In this document: positions 1 to 11,293 of the stretch, in pieces
Position numbering within the stretch: the stretch's first letter is position 1
Layout: each line of letters begins with the position of its first letter
From: Sarcocystis neurona
Lineage: Eukaryota > Apicomplexa > Conoidasida > Eucoccidiorida > Sarcocystidae
Direction of reading: 5' to 3'
Length of the DNA stretch: 64,000 nucleotides
NCBI GenBank assembly: GCA_000727475.1
Contig: KL647320.1
Coordinates: 816,059-880,058 of the forward strand
Program-made: the position numbers and the translations under genes
Notes under the pieces: generated by a model
The model's database searches: none
What the model saw: only the letters and a program-made list of their open reading frames with translations
What the model was told of the DNA's origin: nothing

Positions 1-76
1 AGGCCCACACAAGGCAGGAGGCCCACACAGGGCAGGAGGCCCACACAAGGCAGGAGGCCCACACAGGGCAGAAGGT
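1..76. repeat. 18-bp minisatellite at left edge
   Basis: Four copies of an 18-bp unit (AGGCCCACACARGGCAGG) lie head to tail and the array continues off the left edge. Alternate copies differ at one base (AAGG versus AGGG), which suggests a two-unit higher-order period. There is no coding evidence. Confidence 0.85.
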
Positions 77-1222
77 CCACGTATATATATATATATGAGA
101 CGAAGGAGAGTACCTGGCGAGAAGTGGCCGGGCTCAGGGGGGTGACTGCGGGATATTGATGCTCCTTTATTAGCGTCACCTGCGCCCATGGGTAGCCACA
201 CACGTAGACGCACAGAGCCACACACAGGTCAGACAGAGTAGATCCGGGTGTGTACGTATACACGTAAAAGGAAGTTCTGCCGCGGAGGCGAATATATGTA
301 ATGTACATATGTGTTACAGACCGGGAAAGTCGACCGAAGGAAGGGCTCGATCCACACACACACACACACACACACACGAGGCATCATCCGTCTCCTTCCA
401 GCAGCGGGAAGAATCTCTTCTCGAAAGAGGGAGCATGTGGATGAAGTACGCGTGCGTCGCCAGCCTTCCGTAAAGAAAAACGAAGGAGAAAAGAACTTCG
501 CGGCCTCCTACTTCAACCTAATATATACTCGTTTTCTCTTTGTATACATCCCCATATACAGACAGAAAGACAGAGGGCGACGAGTTATACATATACATAT
601 ATATATATTTACAGAGAGAGAGGCAGAGAAGTATTAGACATATAACTATATATAGAGAGAGAGACGAGTCATACATATATATATACATATATGGATATAT
701 ATACAGAGAGATAGACAGAAGTATTATGCATATAACTACATATACATGGACATATATATATAGAGAGAGAGAGACCTATATGTATATATATATATATATA
801 CACACAGGGAGAGGGAGAGCAAGAAGTATTAGACATATAACTATGTATACACGTATATATATAGATAGAGAGAGAGGGATAAGAGTCATGCATATATATA
901 TAGATACATATATATATACACACAGAGAGAAAGAAGTACTAGACATATATGTATATATATATATATATACTGCGAGAGGGAGAAAAGAAGTACTAGACAT
1001 ATAACTATATATAGAGAGAGAGGAGTCATACATATACGTATATAGGTAGACATATATGTATCTATATATATACAGAGAGAGAAATATAGAGAGATAAATA
1101 GAGAGAGAGGTGGAGGACAGGACTTTGAGAGAGACATAAACGTACATATACAGACATGAAGATAAACAGCGAGAAACAGATATAGAGAGAGGTCTTACAC
1201 AACTAGACCTACATACATGTAT

Positions 1223-1255
<33 letters not shown>

Positions 1256-2117
1256 GAGAAAGACTGATCTTATATGTATGTAGGTGTGGACAAAGAAGGC
1301 GAGAGAGAGGAAGGGGGGGCAAAGACACATACATACGTATATATATGTATATGTACGTATGTGTATATACTTATAGGCAGAGAGAAGATGACTCTTAAGA
1401 GATATTATATATATATGTACGGAAAGAGGAGGCGTTTTAGACAGATGTATATACAGAAACGTCAATATATACAAAGACACCGATAGAGGCAGAGGAGTCT
1501 TAGAGATATATGTATATAGAGAGAGAAGTATTAAATATACGTACGTGCATGCAGAGAGAAAGTGAGAGACAGAAAGACACAGATACGCACACACACAGGA
1601 GTCCTACACATATATATATATGTATATATACATAGGCAGAGAGAGAGAGACGTATTAGACATATATATATATATATACAAGAGACAGGTGTACACACACA
1701 GGAGTCCTACACATATATATATATGTATATACATAGGCAGAGAGACAGACGTATCAGGCACATATATATACATATATACAGATATACACATATATATGGA
1801 GAGAGAGACGGAGTCTACGAGATACAGATACATTAATAAATATATATGTATATACATATATATAGCTAGATAGAGAGAAACTGAGAGAGGACTTGTAGAG
1901 ATGCCCGATATATGGGCACAGCGACAGGAAGAAGAGGAGGAGTTTTCCGATATACGAATGTATCGTTAAACACACATACACACATGCGGAGACACACACA
2001 CACACACACGCAGCAAAGGAGAACTGCAGGCACCGATTTCGTCTACATAGAGAGGGGGAGAGGAACAGAGCGAAAGGGAGAAGAAAAGAAGACTCTCTCG
2101 CATGCTGCCGCACTCAC
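77..2117. repeat. TA/GA/CA simple-sequence tract
   Basis: Apart from short unique pieces (about 110-340 and 380-530), this is (TA)n mixed with GAGAGA blocks, plus a (CA)n run near 346-376. Long ORFs on both strands translate only to Y/I/H/R/E or S/L/Y/I runs and are artefacts. The stretch lies 3' of the last visible PDI exon, so it is probably intron of that gene, with the remaining exons beyond position 1. Confidence 0.8.
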
Positions 2118-5100
2118 GTAGTCCTGCGCGCTGACGCTGGGACGGTGTGGGTAAAGAATTCTTCTCTGTTCATGAGGGACGAAGAGCGCAACGCCTACGT
2201 CCTGCAGCTGCATTTTAAAACCAGACACACAGCAGCAAAACACACACGAGCAGGACGACACAGACGTGCAACACTCCTCCGTACGCAGCAGAGAGGAGTC
2301 GCAGCTGCCGCAGCAGCAGCAGCAGCAGTAGCGGCGGCAGCAACAGCAGCGGCAGTAGCAGCGGCACCAGCAGCAGCAGCAGTAGCGGCAGTAGCAGCGG
2401 CAGAAGCCCCCTTGTCGGCAGCGCGTGCCGCCGCATGCACAGCCCCTCCCCATCTCCACGCGTGCGCTGCAGCACTGCTGCTGCTCAGCGGCAGCCACCC
2501 CACGCAGTAGTGCGGGTGTTCGTTTCCCTGTTGCTCTCCGTCCGACTTCTCGCAGCAGCAGAAGCCGACAAGCAGCTGCGCGAGAATTCTCCGTTTGCGG
2601 CAGACGTAACGACAGAGCACTGCCGCATACCTCCGCAGCAACGCGGAGAAAACAAGCGAGCGCTTTGCACGCCTCATCTTCGTCTACATGCGCAAAAGAG
2701 GAGAACGAGAAGAGAGTCCTGCATGCGGGGGAGAGAGACGGCAGTACAAACAAACCTAACTGGGGAGCTGCAGGCACACAACGGGAAGAAAAGCCAGCGA
2801 ATGCGGCAAGTTTCTCGCCGTTCTCTGCGTGCCTCGAGCAGCCGGAACAGTGTAAAGCTGCTGCTGCCACTTCTACTGCTGCTGTCGCACCTGCTGCTGC
2901 TGCTTCTGCTGCTCCTGCTTCTGCTGCCGCTTCTCCTGCTGCTGTCGCACCTGCTGCTCCTGCTTCTGCTGCTGCTGCTTCTGCTGCTGCTGCTGCTGTC
3001 GCACCTGCTGCTGCTTCTTCTGCTGCTGCTTCTTCTGCTGGTTGTGTGGTGTGTGTCTTCTACAGCTGCTTGTGGGTCTTCTGCAGCTGCTGCTGCCTTT
3101 GCTTCTCATGTTGCTGCTTGCTGCTGCCTCTTCTGCTGCGGGTGTTCCTCCTCTCCCCGCCGCTGCTGCTGCTGCCTGCTCCTTGTAGAGCCTCTGGTGC
3201 TTCTTTTTCTGCTGCTGTCTCCGGGAGCAGCGGCACGTACCCCGAGGCGAGCAGCAACGGCGAGGTCGTGAGCAAGCGCCGCAGTGACTCCTTTCATCTC
3301 GCGGGTCGCTTCGCGGAAGACAGCTTCTTCAGGCGCTGTGGCGCATAGATGAAGAAGAAACACACATCCACAGAAGCAGCAGGCAGCAAAAACTTTGAGG
3401 AAGCCCTGCAATGGAGAAGCATGCTTCCGGGCAGTTACATACACCGCAGAGGTGCACGCACAATTTTACTGCTCGTCCTCCGGCCAGAGTAGTGCATCCA
3501 GTTCTGGTGTACGTACACCAGAGTGAGACGCGCTCTCACGACGGCAGGCAGACGTGTGTAACGTATGAAGAGAGGAACATTTCTCAGCCGGTGGGACACC
3601 CGTGCGTTACTCAAAAAGCAGCTAAACGAGAGAATTCAAGGAGCACGAAACGAAAACGCGAGGGGAAGGTGGTGCTGCCTTCCTACTTACGAAGACCACG
3701 AATGACGCGGTGTACGTACACCCAACTGAACGTCCCCCACACAGGCAGAAGAACAAAAGTGTGCCAACCTCGGAGACGCCTCCTGCCACTACCTAGCCAC
3801 AAAGCTTCTTGTAGTACACACATACATTCTCCCAAATGCATGCGTTGTGGACACAATTTCACGGCGCATGTATTCAGTGCAGGAACCCTGTCTGGGCACG
3901 CGTTGAGCTTCTGCACATCAATTACACATATACATCTTTGTATATATATATATATATATATGGGCACGAATGTATAGGCAAATCGACGTAGATATATATA
4001 TACATACTGCAGTCATGCAGATTCTACACATACACTGGTATACATGTGTGTATGTAGGGACACGAACGTATAAGAAAACGTGTAAGGGAAGGAGTGCACA
4101 CACATGAATATATATTGGATGTCGTATACTGAAGACATGCAGATTATAGGCACACATATATACATATGTGCACACGAACATACGGGAAAATGCATGCATA
4201 TATATACACATATATATGTGCTAGACATATGCGTATTGGAGACGCACACACCTCGACAGACATATGTTCATACAAACATATACGCAGAGTCTATATACAC
4301 CTCTTTTGTATACGTGTAGCGCACACACATAGGAGAAGAAAATATATATATTTGTAGGCAGCAGACATGCGTTTTCTAGAGACGCACACAGCTGCCGATA
4401 ACGGACATTTGAATCGCAGACCCGAAGAAAATCAGACTAGGCTTCGATTTACCCCAGGCTCCGCTGCGGCGTGCCTACATCAATAGACTCAGTCTGCATG
4501 CATGCGTCAGCACACAGAGAGACGGCCTCTGGCAAGAAGTCGTGGAGGCACAGAAATTACATGGCTTGACGTGGTTGGTGCATGCGCTCATACATCGACG
4601 GCAACAGAAGGCGAGAGGAAGTTTCTATTGTAGAGAATACGCAAGTAGACTGGACTTATATACGCGGGCAGATGTACACTGCTGCCTGCGTAAATAGGAA
4701 GAAGTGCTGCTGTGCGCAGTAGAGACGAAAACGAATATACACATAGGAGTATACCTGATGACATACATGTATTTGTGTGTGGAAATGAGGGATTGGGCAA
4801 GGACGTATATTCATGTTATATATATATATATATATTCATCTCAAGCGTGCACGAGACAGACGAACAAGTATACGCCGACGAGTATACCTGCCTACTTATG
4901 CATATATACATATACATATATATATACCTCTGCTTATAGAGCTAATAGATGAAGGAAGTACGTATCCCTACGTACATATACATCTTTTGCATGCAAGAGA
5001 GAGGAAAACTAGTATGTATATATATATGAGTATACCTGGTTACATGTGCATATATGTGTACGTCTGTGGAAATCGGTGAGAAGTAAGTACACACATTTAT

Positions 5101-8100
5101 ATGGAGAGCATGCACGGGAAGAAAAAGTGGCCTACAGTCTTTTTTGAAGATTCCCAGGACGGTGAAAGGGTGGTCGAAGAGGAAACGGTCTACAGCTGCG
5201 ACTCCGTTCAAGACGACGGGGAAGCGACTTTGCTGTCTGCGAAGGGAAGCAACGCGCAGGAGCAGCAGCACGGCCGCCACTTCCCTCTTCAGAAGCAGCA
5301 GCAACGACCTCTGCACGAACAACACGCGCGTGTAGATGAACTGAGAGGAGGGCAGGACACGCAGCAAGTTAGACGAGCAGGCCGAGAGAAAGTTTTCTCG
5401 ATCAACCGCCCTCGAGACGCCGTCTCCGTCCTGTTGCTGCTGCTCAGTCCGAGGAGCCCCGCTGTTCTGAGGTGTACGTACACCACAGAGTGCTCTGCAC
5501 ACGCTGTTCAACCTGCTGCTGCTGCAGCACGCACGCCGCCGCGGTGTCCTGGGGTGTACGTACACCCCGCAGACAACCGCGAAGAGCAGAGAAGCAGCGA
5601 GACGCATGCGCAGCAGCTGTCGCCACTGGCTCAGCAAATCAGCCGGGTGACCAGCCGCAAAGAGACACCCTCCCCTCTCCAGCCCCACGTCAAAAAAGAG
5701 GACTTCCCCTCCCCCTCTCTCTGTGTGGCTCCGCCGCAGCAAACACCTCCGCCGTGAATTCTCTCTGTGCCCCCCCCTCTCCCTCTGCTCTCCATACACG
5801 TTTGTACTTCTCTTTAACGTGAACTCCCCCGCGCTGTTCCGCCTTCCGACATCTGCAGCAGCAATTTGGACGACGAGATCTCTCGCCGGCCCTCTCTTCC
5901 TCTGCCGCTCCTCACCGCATGCGCGGCAAATGCGTCCCTAATGCAGCCCCCTCTATATGTCTACAAAAACTGTCCACGTGTGTGGCGCACGGGTGTGCGT
6001 TTCGAAGCAAAGAAATCAAAAACCGCCGCTGTAGGCGACTGCATGCAGTTTCTGCTTCTCCTCCCCTTCCTTTTCCCCTTCTTCGTCGGTGTCCCTACGC
6101 ACGTGTGGGAGCCGCAACACAACGCGTCTGCCCCCTCCTCGGCAAAGCAGCTACAACGTCCCTTCCTATTCTTTCTGTGCCATAACACGTTCACATAAAA
6201 GAAGAGCAGCACCTCTCCGTCCTCTCTGCTGCTGCCTGGATGTTCTTCTCCCTCCTTTGGCCCACAAAGACTTTTCTGAGGCCCCCCATACACGCGCGCA
6301 TGCAGGCAGCGCCTCCGTCTCTGCGTGCCACTGGCAGCTGCCGTGTTGCGCCGCAGGTGGCTGCTGCTTCTTCAACTTCCATCTCGGCGTCTACACATGT
6401 GCGTGGCCCGCGCGTCTCCCCCGCTCGCGGACACGTGCATGCACATGCACGCGCGCGCATATCTATTCTCCTCCACTTACAGTCGTATCGCCCACCTCCC
6501 AACATGTAGACATATGTTGGTGATGTCTACAATTATATCTACATTCCCATATACGCCCCCCTACACATACATATATATGGGCAGCAGAAGAGACAGAGAA
6601 AGACGCAGAGAAAGCGAAAGCGAGGATGAGAAAGGAAGAGGAAGACGCTGATATGCATATATATACGTATAGATAGGTAGACAACTGTGTAGGGGAAGAG
6701 AGGGGAACATGCTGATACAGATACGGACAGATATGGATATAGATATGGATAGGCATATACATATATGAGTAGCAGCATTTGGTGTGGTATAATGTGCAAA
6801 GGGAACTGCCGCAGTCCGACGGAAGACGCAGCAGCAGCAGCGTCTTCAACGGCGCGAGGGGCCACCGAAGAACAACGGCAGCTGCTGAGCGCACTGGGTC
6901 GAACAGCAGCATGCAGCGGCGTGGCGGGGGCAAGAGCCGCAGCAGCCCCAGCACAGCAGCACGTCAGCCCATGTCCTTGCGTCTCTCTTCCATTTCTCTG
7001 GACCTCACCGGAGTACCCAGCGGAGAATCTCGTCCGCAACGAAGGGGCCTGTGTAGTCGAACGTGCTGAAGCTCGGCTGCTGCTGCTGCTTCTGCTGTGC
7101 TGCGTCTGCTGCTCCTCCTCCTTTTCTCTTCCCCGTCCCTGTCTCCGGCCGCCGTGCTGCTGCTTTAGCGTCCACATTCACGAGTTTCAGGCAGGGGAAG
7201 CGGGTCACGCCCAACCGCCCCGGCAGCACTTCTTCTGCTGTTGCGTCCACCTGCGAGAGACGCATAAAACGCAAACGTACATGTGCATGCAGGTGCATGC
7301 GTAGCAAACCGACAAACACGTATCTATGAAACACACACGTGTATTCACCTATACACATATATGTATGAGAACGCACCACGTACAGGTTTATATATATATA
7401 TATATTGTACGTGAAAGTGTATCATATAAAAAGGTGTGCATCGACTTACAAGTCTGAATGCACCACGTAAACAGCTGCGCATATGAAAGTAAGCAGGTGC
7501 ATATATACGTACACATCGAGTAAGCATGTATATATATATATATGCGCCAAGTAAGCAGGTGTATAAGTGTGTGTGTATATATACATATATCCACATGCAC
7601 ATACATCTATATATATATATATATATATTAAGCAGATATATATATATATATATGCATCAAGCAAGCAGGTGTGTGTGCATATATATATGTATGCATCGAG
7701 TAGGCAGGTGTGTATATATATAGACATGTATACGTGAATGTTTCATGTAATCATGTGCATGTGTAGTTACATATAGATACACGAAGTTAACAGGTGTATA
7801 TATATATATATATGCTATACCTATATATATGTACGTATATATATACCGATATACACATATATATACATATACGTACATAACGCCAAGGTGGACGATATAC
7901 GAAGTCAACAGGTGTACATATATATATATATATATATGCTATACGTATATATATGTACCTATATATCGATATACATATACACATCTACGTACATAAGGCC
8001 GAGGTGGACGAGGGCCCCGTATGGAGGGCATGGTCGCGAGAACTGCAGAAGCAGCAGACTTTTGAAGAGAAGTACGGAAGAAGAGAAGAGAAAGTGTGAA

Positions 8101-10294
8101 CTATGCAGACCCTTTTAAAAGAACGTACTTTCCCGGCCACGAAGAAATTGGAAGAGTTGCTGTCGCCGAGACGCTGGAGTCGCTCCGCTGCGTCGAAGAC
8201 CGCGGGCAGCAGGGGGACCTGTCCGTCCACGATTGCGGGGAAGTAGAAGAGCAGCAGCAGCCATCTGCGGCCGCATGTCGTCGAAACAGACAAAAACACG
8301 AAAGGTGTCTATATACAGATGTCTAGCCCTCATGTGAATACACGTCTATATACACCTATACATATATACACGCGTATGGGGAAGTATATACATGCATATT
8401 CGGAGCAGTACCCACACATATATACGCAGACATCTGCTCGACGATCAACAAATACAGTCCCCGATATATTTGTATATGTTATGTGTTCTTGAACGTATGT
8501 GAAGTTCTACCTGTGCGTATACATATACACATATATATATGTGCGCATACCTATATACATATGTATAGGTGTATATACACGTGTATTCACATGAGGGCTA
8601 GACATCTATATATTTTATATATGTAGTTTTACATAGGTGAAGACCTACAAGTGCCTGTCTACATATACATTTATACGTATATCTATGTGTATATATTCTC
8701 TCTCGTAGTATCTACGTATAGCCATATATAGGACCAGAAACAGATATGTACAAGTCTGTACTCTCACATATGGACAGATCCACTCCACGTACACAGATGT
8801 GCCCCTCTATCTATGAATATACTATGCGAACCATGGAAGGTAGATAAACCATCGAAGAGAGAGAGAGAGAGAGCTTATATACACATAATATCCGCATATA
8901 CGTATGTGTTCATGTATGTGTGTATACTCATGGACATATATATACACACGTAGGGGGAGATAAACTACACGTGCGTCTTTGCATGCGTTCACCCACGCAC
9001 ATATCATTCAGATCACAGAGAGGGATAGAAAGGACGGAAAAGCAGGTCCACGAGGCCACAGCTGTTCCACGTCGTATACATCCGCGCATGCGCTTAAGAA
9101 AACGAAGATGAAAAGGGAAGGGCGTGGAGGAGACGCATGCGCTAGTTGTCAAGCGAAAGGGGTGCACAGAGACATTTCAGCGAGGCTTCCTCATGGTGCC
9201 AGAAACGCAGCAAAGGCACCTCCTCTGCACACAGCAGTACAACTGCATGCGATATATTCGGAGCCTTTATATGTACAAATGCTACACGCAAAGGCCTACA
9301 CAGATATACATAGATAGATGAACAGACATATAGATAGGTAGATGCTGAGGAGGGGCGGGGACCAGAAAAGCAGGCGGACACGACATACCCATCTGTACGT
9401 AAGCGATGGATGTTACGGACATCTGTTGCCATAAAAAGTGTACATACGCATGCCCATACATACATAGATATATGGAGGGGACGGGTGGGCGGATGAGGAA
9501 AGCAGATATATATATTTATATGGGAGGAGAAACGGGGAGGGAAAAGAGGTGGTTGTCCGCTTGTCGACGAAGACGTACTGGTATTGCTGCAGCAGAGAAT
9601 CAAAAGAGTCCGTGGAAACTTGTTGCAGCACCTCGTTGCCTTCCCAGATGTGATCTTCGGCAGCAGCGGCTTCAGCAGCAGCATCAGCAGCAGCAACAGC
9701 AGCGTCACCAGATGCGTCACCCATGCGCCAACATGAAGAGCCGGTTGCACTGCACGTCATTTCCACATGCAGGGCTGCGCGCTCACGGCTCTCAACTTCT
9801 CCTGTCTGCTGCTGCTTCTCCTGCTGCTGCTTCTCCTGCTGCTGCATCTCCTGCTGCTGCGTCTCCTGCTGCTGCTTCTCCGCCTCCTGGAGCAGCCCAG
9901 CTGTTTCTACAGGGCCTGAGGCGTCGCTGCTGCGAGGACGGGAAGAAAGCATCGAAGAAGAAGAAGTGCCGGCGAAGAGCGTCGATAACAAGTCTGCTGC
10001 AGCGACGGGTGGGTCTGCGGCGCAGGTGTCTTCTGCGCCAGCTCCTGCTGGGCTATGTCCTCCCGCCGTGTCATGGCTTAGAAAGTCATATGCGAAGGCT
10101 TCCCTCTCCTCGTTGTATGGATCCAAATTCTCCCAGATATGAGGGACGGGCAGCACGCCAGAGGCAGGAGGAAACTCTGCTGCTGCTGGTCCTGCAGCAG
10201 CAGCTGCTGCTCCAACAAAAGCAGCGAAAACACGCGCCGAGAAGCACCCAGTCCCCCCCCGTGCCTTCTTGGTGCAGCCGCTCAAAGCTCGCAT
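2118..10294 (-). CDS. Protein disulfide isomerase-like protein, a-b domains, 3' end outside window
   Basis: Six exons on the minus strand: 10294-9579, 8264-8129, 7250-7009, 5236-5136, 3335-3241 and 2201-2118. Donors are GTACGT, GTACGT, GTGAGG, GTAGGC, GTACGT and GTGAGT, and all acceptors are AG. Every junction keeps phase, giving 458 codons with no stop. The start ATG at 10294 opens a basic N-terminus and a hydrophobic stretch (residues ~22-38, VFAAFVG then poly-Ala), a likely ER signal peptide. A poly-Gln/Ala linker follows, then a thioredoxin fold: STDSFDSLLQQYQ, WLLLLFYFP, VDATAEEV, and the cis-proline loop GVTRFPCLKLV, ending ADEILRWVLR. A b-type domain follows (DHPFTVLGIFKKD, EATREMKG, DLAVAARLG, VALFVPHE). 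Where PDIs carry WCGHCK this protein reads AIVDGQ, so the domain should lack disulfide exchange activity and act at most as a chaperone or binding module. The final GTGAGT implies further exons (b', a') to the left. Family call is confident; the exact start is less so. Confidence 0.8.
2202..3240 (-). other. PDI gene intron 5, with CAG/CTG tracts
   Basis: This intron lies between the b-domain exons ending ..AARLG and starting DVGVALF.. . It holds two AGC-family tracts (about 2290-2410 and 2866-3045) that are open in several frames on both strands. The resulting Ala, Leu, Cys or Ser-Arg ORFs are artefacts of the repeat. On the minus strand the donor is GTACGT and the acceptor CTGCAG. Confidence 0.65.
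3505..3520. promoter_or_regulatory. Palindrome TGGTGTACGTACACCA
   Basis: This is a perfect 16-bp palindrome containing the 14-bp core that recurs through the window. It carries two inverted GTGTAC half-sites. Plasmodium AP2-G is known to bind a GTAC-containing core; a role for an ApiAP2 factor here is only inference. Confidence 0.45.
3709..3722. promoter_or_regulatory. Palindrome GGTGTACGTACACC
   Basis: This is a second perfect copy of the 14-bp core, about 200 bp from the first and in the same intron. Function is unknown. Confidence 0.45.
5471..5484. promoter_or_regulatory. Palindrome GGTGTACGTACACC
   Basis: A perfect copy of the recurrent 14-bp palindrome, 80 bp from the next copy. Function is unknown. 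Confidence 0.45.
5551..5568. promoter_or_regulatory. Palindrome GGGGTGTACGTACACCCC
   Basis: A perfect 18-bp palindrome, the longest copy of the motif in the window. Function is unknown. Confidence 0.45.
7480..7720. repeat. Degenerate tandem repeat, CRAGYARGCAGGTGT core
   Basis: Several imperfect copies of a segment containing AAGCAGGTG or TAGGCAGGTG alternate with (TA)n runs. It lies inside PDI intron 2. Confidence 0.6.
7774..8010. repeat. Two-copy ~119-bp tandem duplication
   Basis: Two adjacent copies each run from CGAAGTYAACAGGTGTA through (TA)n and TGCTATAC to GTACATAA and AAGGTGGACG or GAGGTGGACG. They differ at scattered bases and in TA-run length. It lies in PDI intron 2. Confidence 0.75.
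8265..9578 (-). other. PDI gene intron 1, with a large inverted repeat
   Basis: The donor GTACGT lies after ..LLQQY(CA). The acceptor GCCGCAG follows a T-rich tract. The joined codon is CAA, and the result WLLLLFYFP continues the thioredoxin strand. The intron contains TATA sequence and the foldback at 8317-8607. Confidence 0.7.
8317..8607. repeat. Inverted repeat (foldback), ~52-bp arms
   Basis: The left arm (about 8317-8369) and right arm (about 8556-8607) are near-perfect reverse complements. Both contain AGATGTCTAGCCCTCATG or its complement and a shared TATACACCTATACAT stretch. About 185 bp separate the arms. No transposase or obvious target-site duplication was seen. Confidence 0.8.
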
Positions 10295-11160
10295 GCTGAC
10301 GCTCTGCTGCTGCGCATCATTGTCCTGCGGTCGCTGCTGCAGCAGAAACGGACTCTTCCACCGATGACGGTGTTGCTGCTGTGCTGCTTCAAAGCGAGCA
10401 GCTCCCAGTTCTCCTGCACCCCAAAGTGGCGCTGCTACTGCACCTGCTGCTCCTCCTCCTCCTCCTCGAGGACCACAAAATGAAGACGCTGCGCCGACTC
10501 CTGCTGCTCTCCTTCTTCGTCCTACTGCTGCTGCTGCTGGAGCTGGCGGGTCTCTCATCCTCTGCTGAAAGTCTTGCGGACCGTGTAGTCCCGCTGCTGC
10601 TCACGAAGACGCTGCTGCTGCTGGACGTGCAGTTAAAACTGCTGCTGCTCGTGCTGCTGCTGGACTACCTGTTGTTCTTGTTGAAGTTGCTGCTGCTGCA
10701 GTGGAGGAGGGCACAGGGTGCAGCTGGAAGGAAGGTGCGGGAAAAAAAAAAACCTGCTGTTGCAATCAGCCGGCGCCCTAGTGGGAGGCGCAGCAAAAAA
10801 GAAGTGTTCCGATGAAAACAAACACCTTCCACCGGCACGGTAAGGAAAATTCTTCTCCGGAGGAAAAAAGGGCGAGGGCAGCTGGCTAACAACACAGGCA
10901 GGAGACGAAGAAGCAGCAGCAGCAGGACAGAGCAGGAGTGACGGTGTGGCAGCGAGAACAGTCCTCAGACCGCGGCGGCGGCAAGCAGCTGGAAAAATGA
11001 ACAGATACGGTCCCTGTAGCACAGCCTGCAAGAAGTAACTCAGCACTAGGGGCGAAAGTCGCAGCACCAAAGGCAAAACACCACCAACAGCAGACGCAGC
11101 TGCAAGAGCAGCAGCAGCTGCTGCCGGCAGTACGAGCGCGAGGCGAAAGCTCAGGGCACA
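10295..11160. other. GC-rich 5' flank of the PDI gene
   Basis: The sequence is AGC/CTG-rich. The PDI reading frame stays open upstream to about 10558, but ATG 10294 is preferred because it precedes the hydrophobic signal-like segment. Plus-strand ORFs rich in Leu or Cys are shadows of the CTG repeats. No other gene is supported. Confidence 0.5.
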
Positions 11161-11293
11161 CTACTGTATTCCTTCTTGTCCCTGTGTTTGCAAAGAAATG
11201 CTACCGAGCATCGATTTCTGGAGAGAGACTGCCAGATGGCAAATAAAAGAAGCGAGAAATGCTTCGCAAGAGATGCCAGGATCTTTCCGACGG

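Larger units (their letters stand above)
3336..5135 (-). other. PDI gene intron 4, with two palindromes and a duplicated segment
   Basis: The intron is bounded by GTAGGC and a pyrimidine-rich CACAG acceptor. It holds two copies of the 14-bp palindrome about 200 bp apart (3506 and 3709), TATA tracts, and a diverged duplication of roughly 130 bp around 4015-4200 in which CATGCAGATT and CACGAACRTA recur. No coding exon was seen. Confidence 0.6.
5237..7008 (-). other. PDI gene intron 3
   Basis: The intron separates the exon ending ..EILRWVLR from the b-domain exon that begins with QQSRFPVV. It contains GC-rich unique sequence, AGC repeats, two palindrome copies at 5471 and 5551, and TATA microsatellite near 6540-6760. 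Plus-strand ORFs here (for example 5101-5757, which also overlaps exon 4) are shadows. Confidence 0.6.
7251..8128 (-). other. PDI gene intron 2, mostly TA repeats
   Basis: The intron joins ..FFVAGK to VDATAEEV.. . The donor is GTACGT directly after AAA and the acceptor is CTCTCGCAG. It is filled with TATA/TGTA microsatellite, a degenerate repeat built around AAGCAGGTGT (7480-7720) and a 119-bp tandem duplication (7774-8010). Confidence 0.7.

Noticed and set aside
1..76. Telomere end
   Set aside because: The edge repeat is an 18-bp minisatellite, and no array of the AAACCCT/TTTAGGG type was seen anywhere.
776..1594. 272-codon minus ORF of Ser/Leu/Tyr/Ile
   Set aside because: It is a translation of (TA)n and (CT)n microsatellite and has no protein-like composition.
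5101..5757. 218-codon plus ORF with mixed composition
   Set aside because: It overlaps PDI exon 4 on the opposite strand. The minus exon has phase-matched splice sites and continues the b domain; the plus ORF has no domain.
8317..8607. tRNA or classic transposon ends
   Set aside because: The arms are too long for a tRNA, there is no cloverleaf, no transposase and no clear target-site duplication.
9406..10299. 297-codon plus ORF
   Set aside because: It overlaps the PDI first exon, which has domain and splice support on the minus strand; the plus frame is a shadow with Arg/Cys/Ala repeats.
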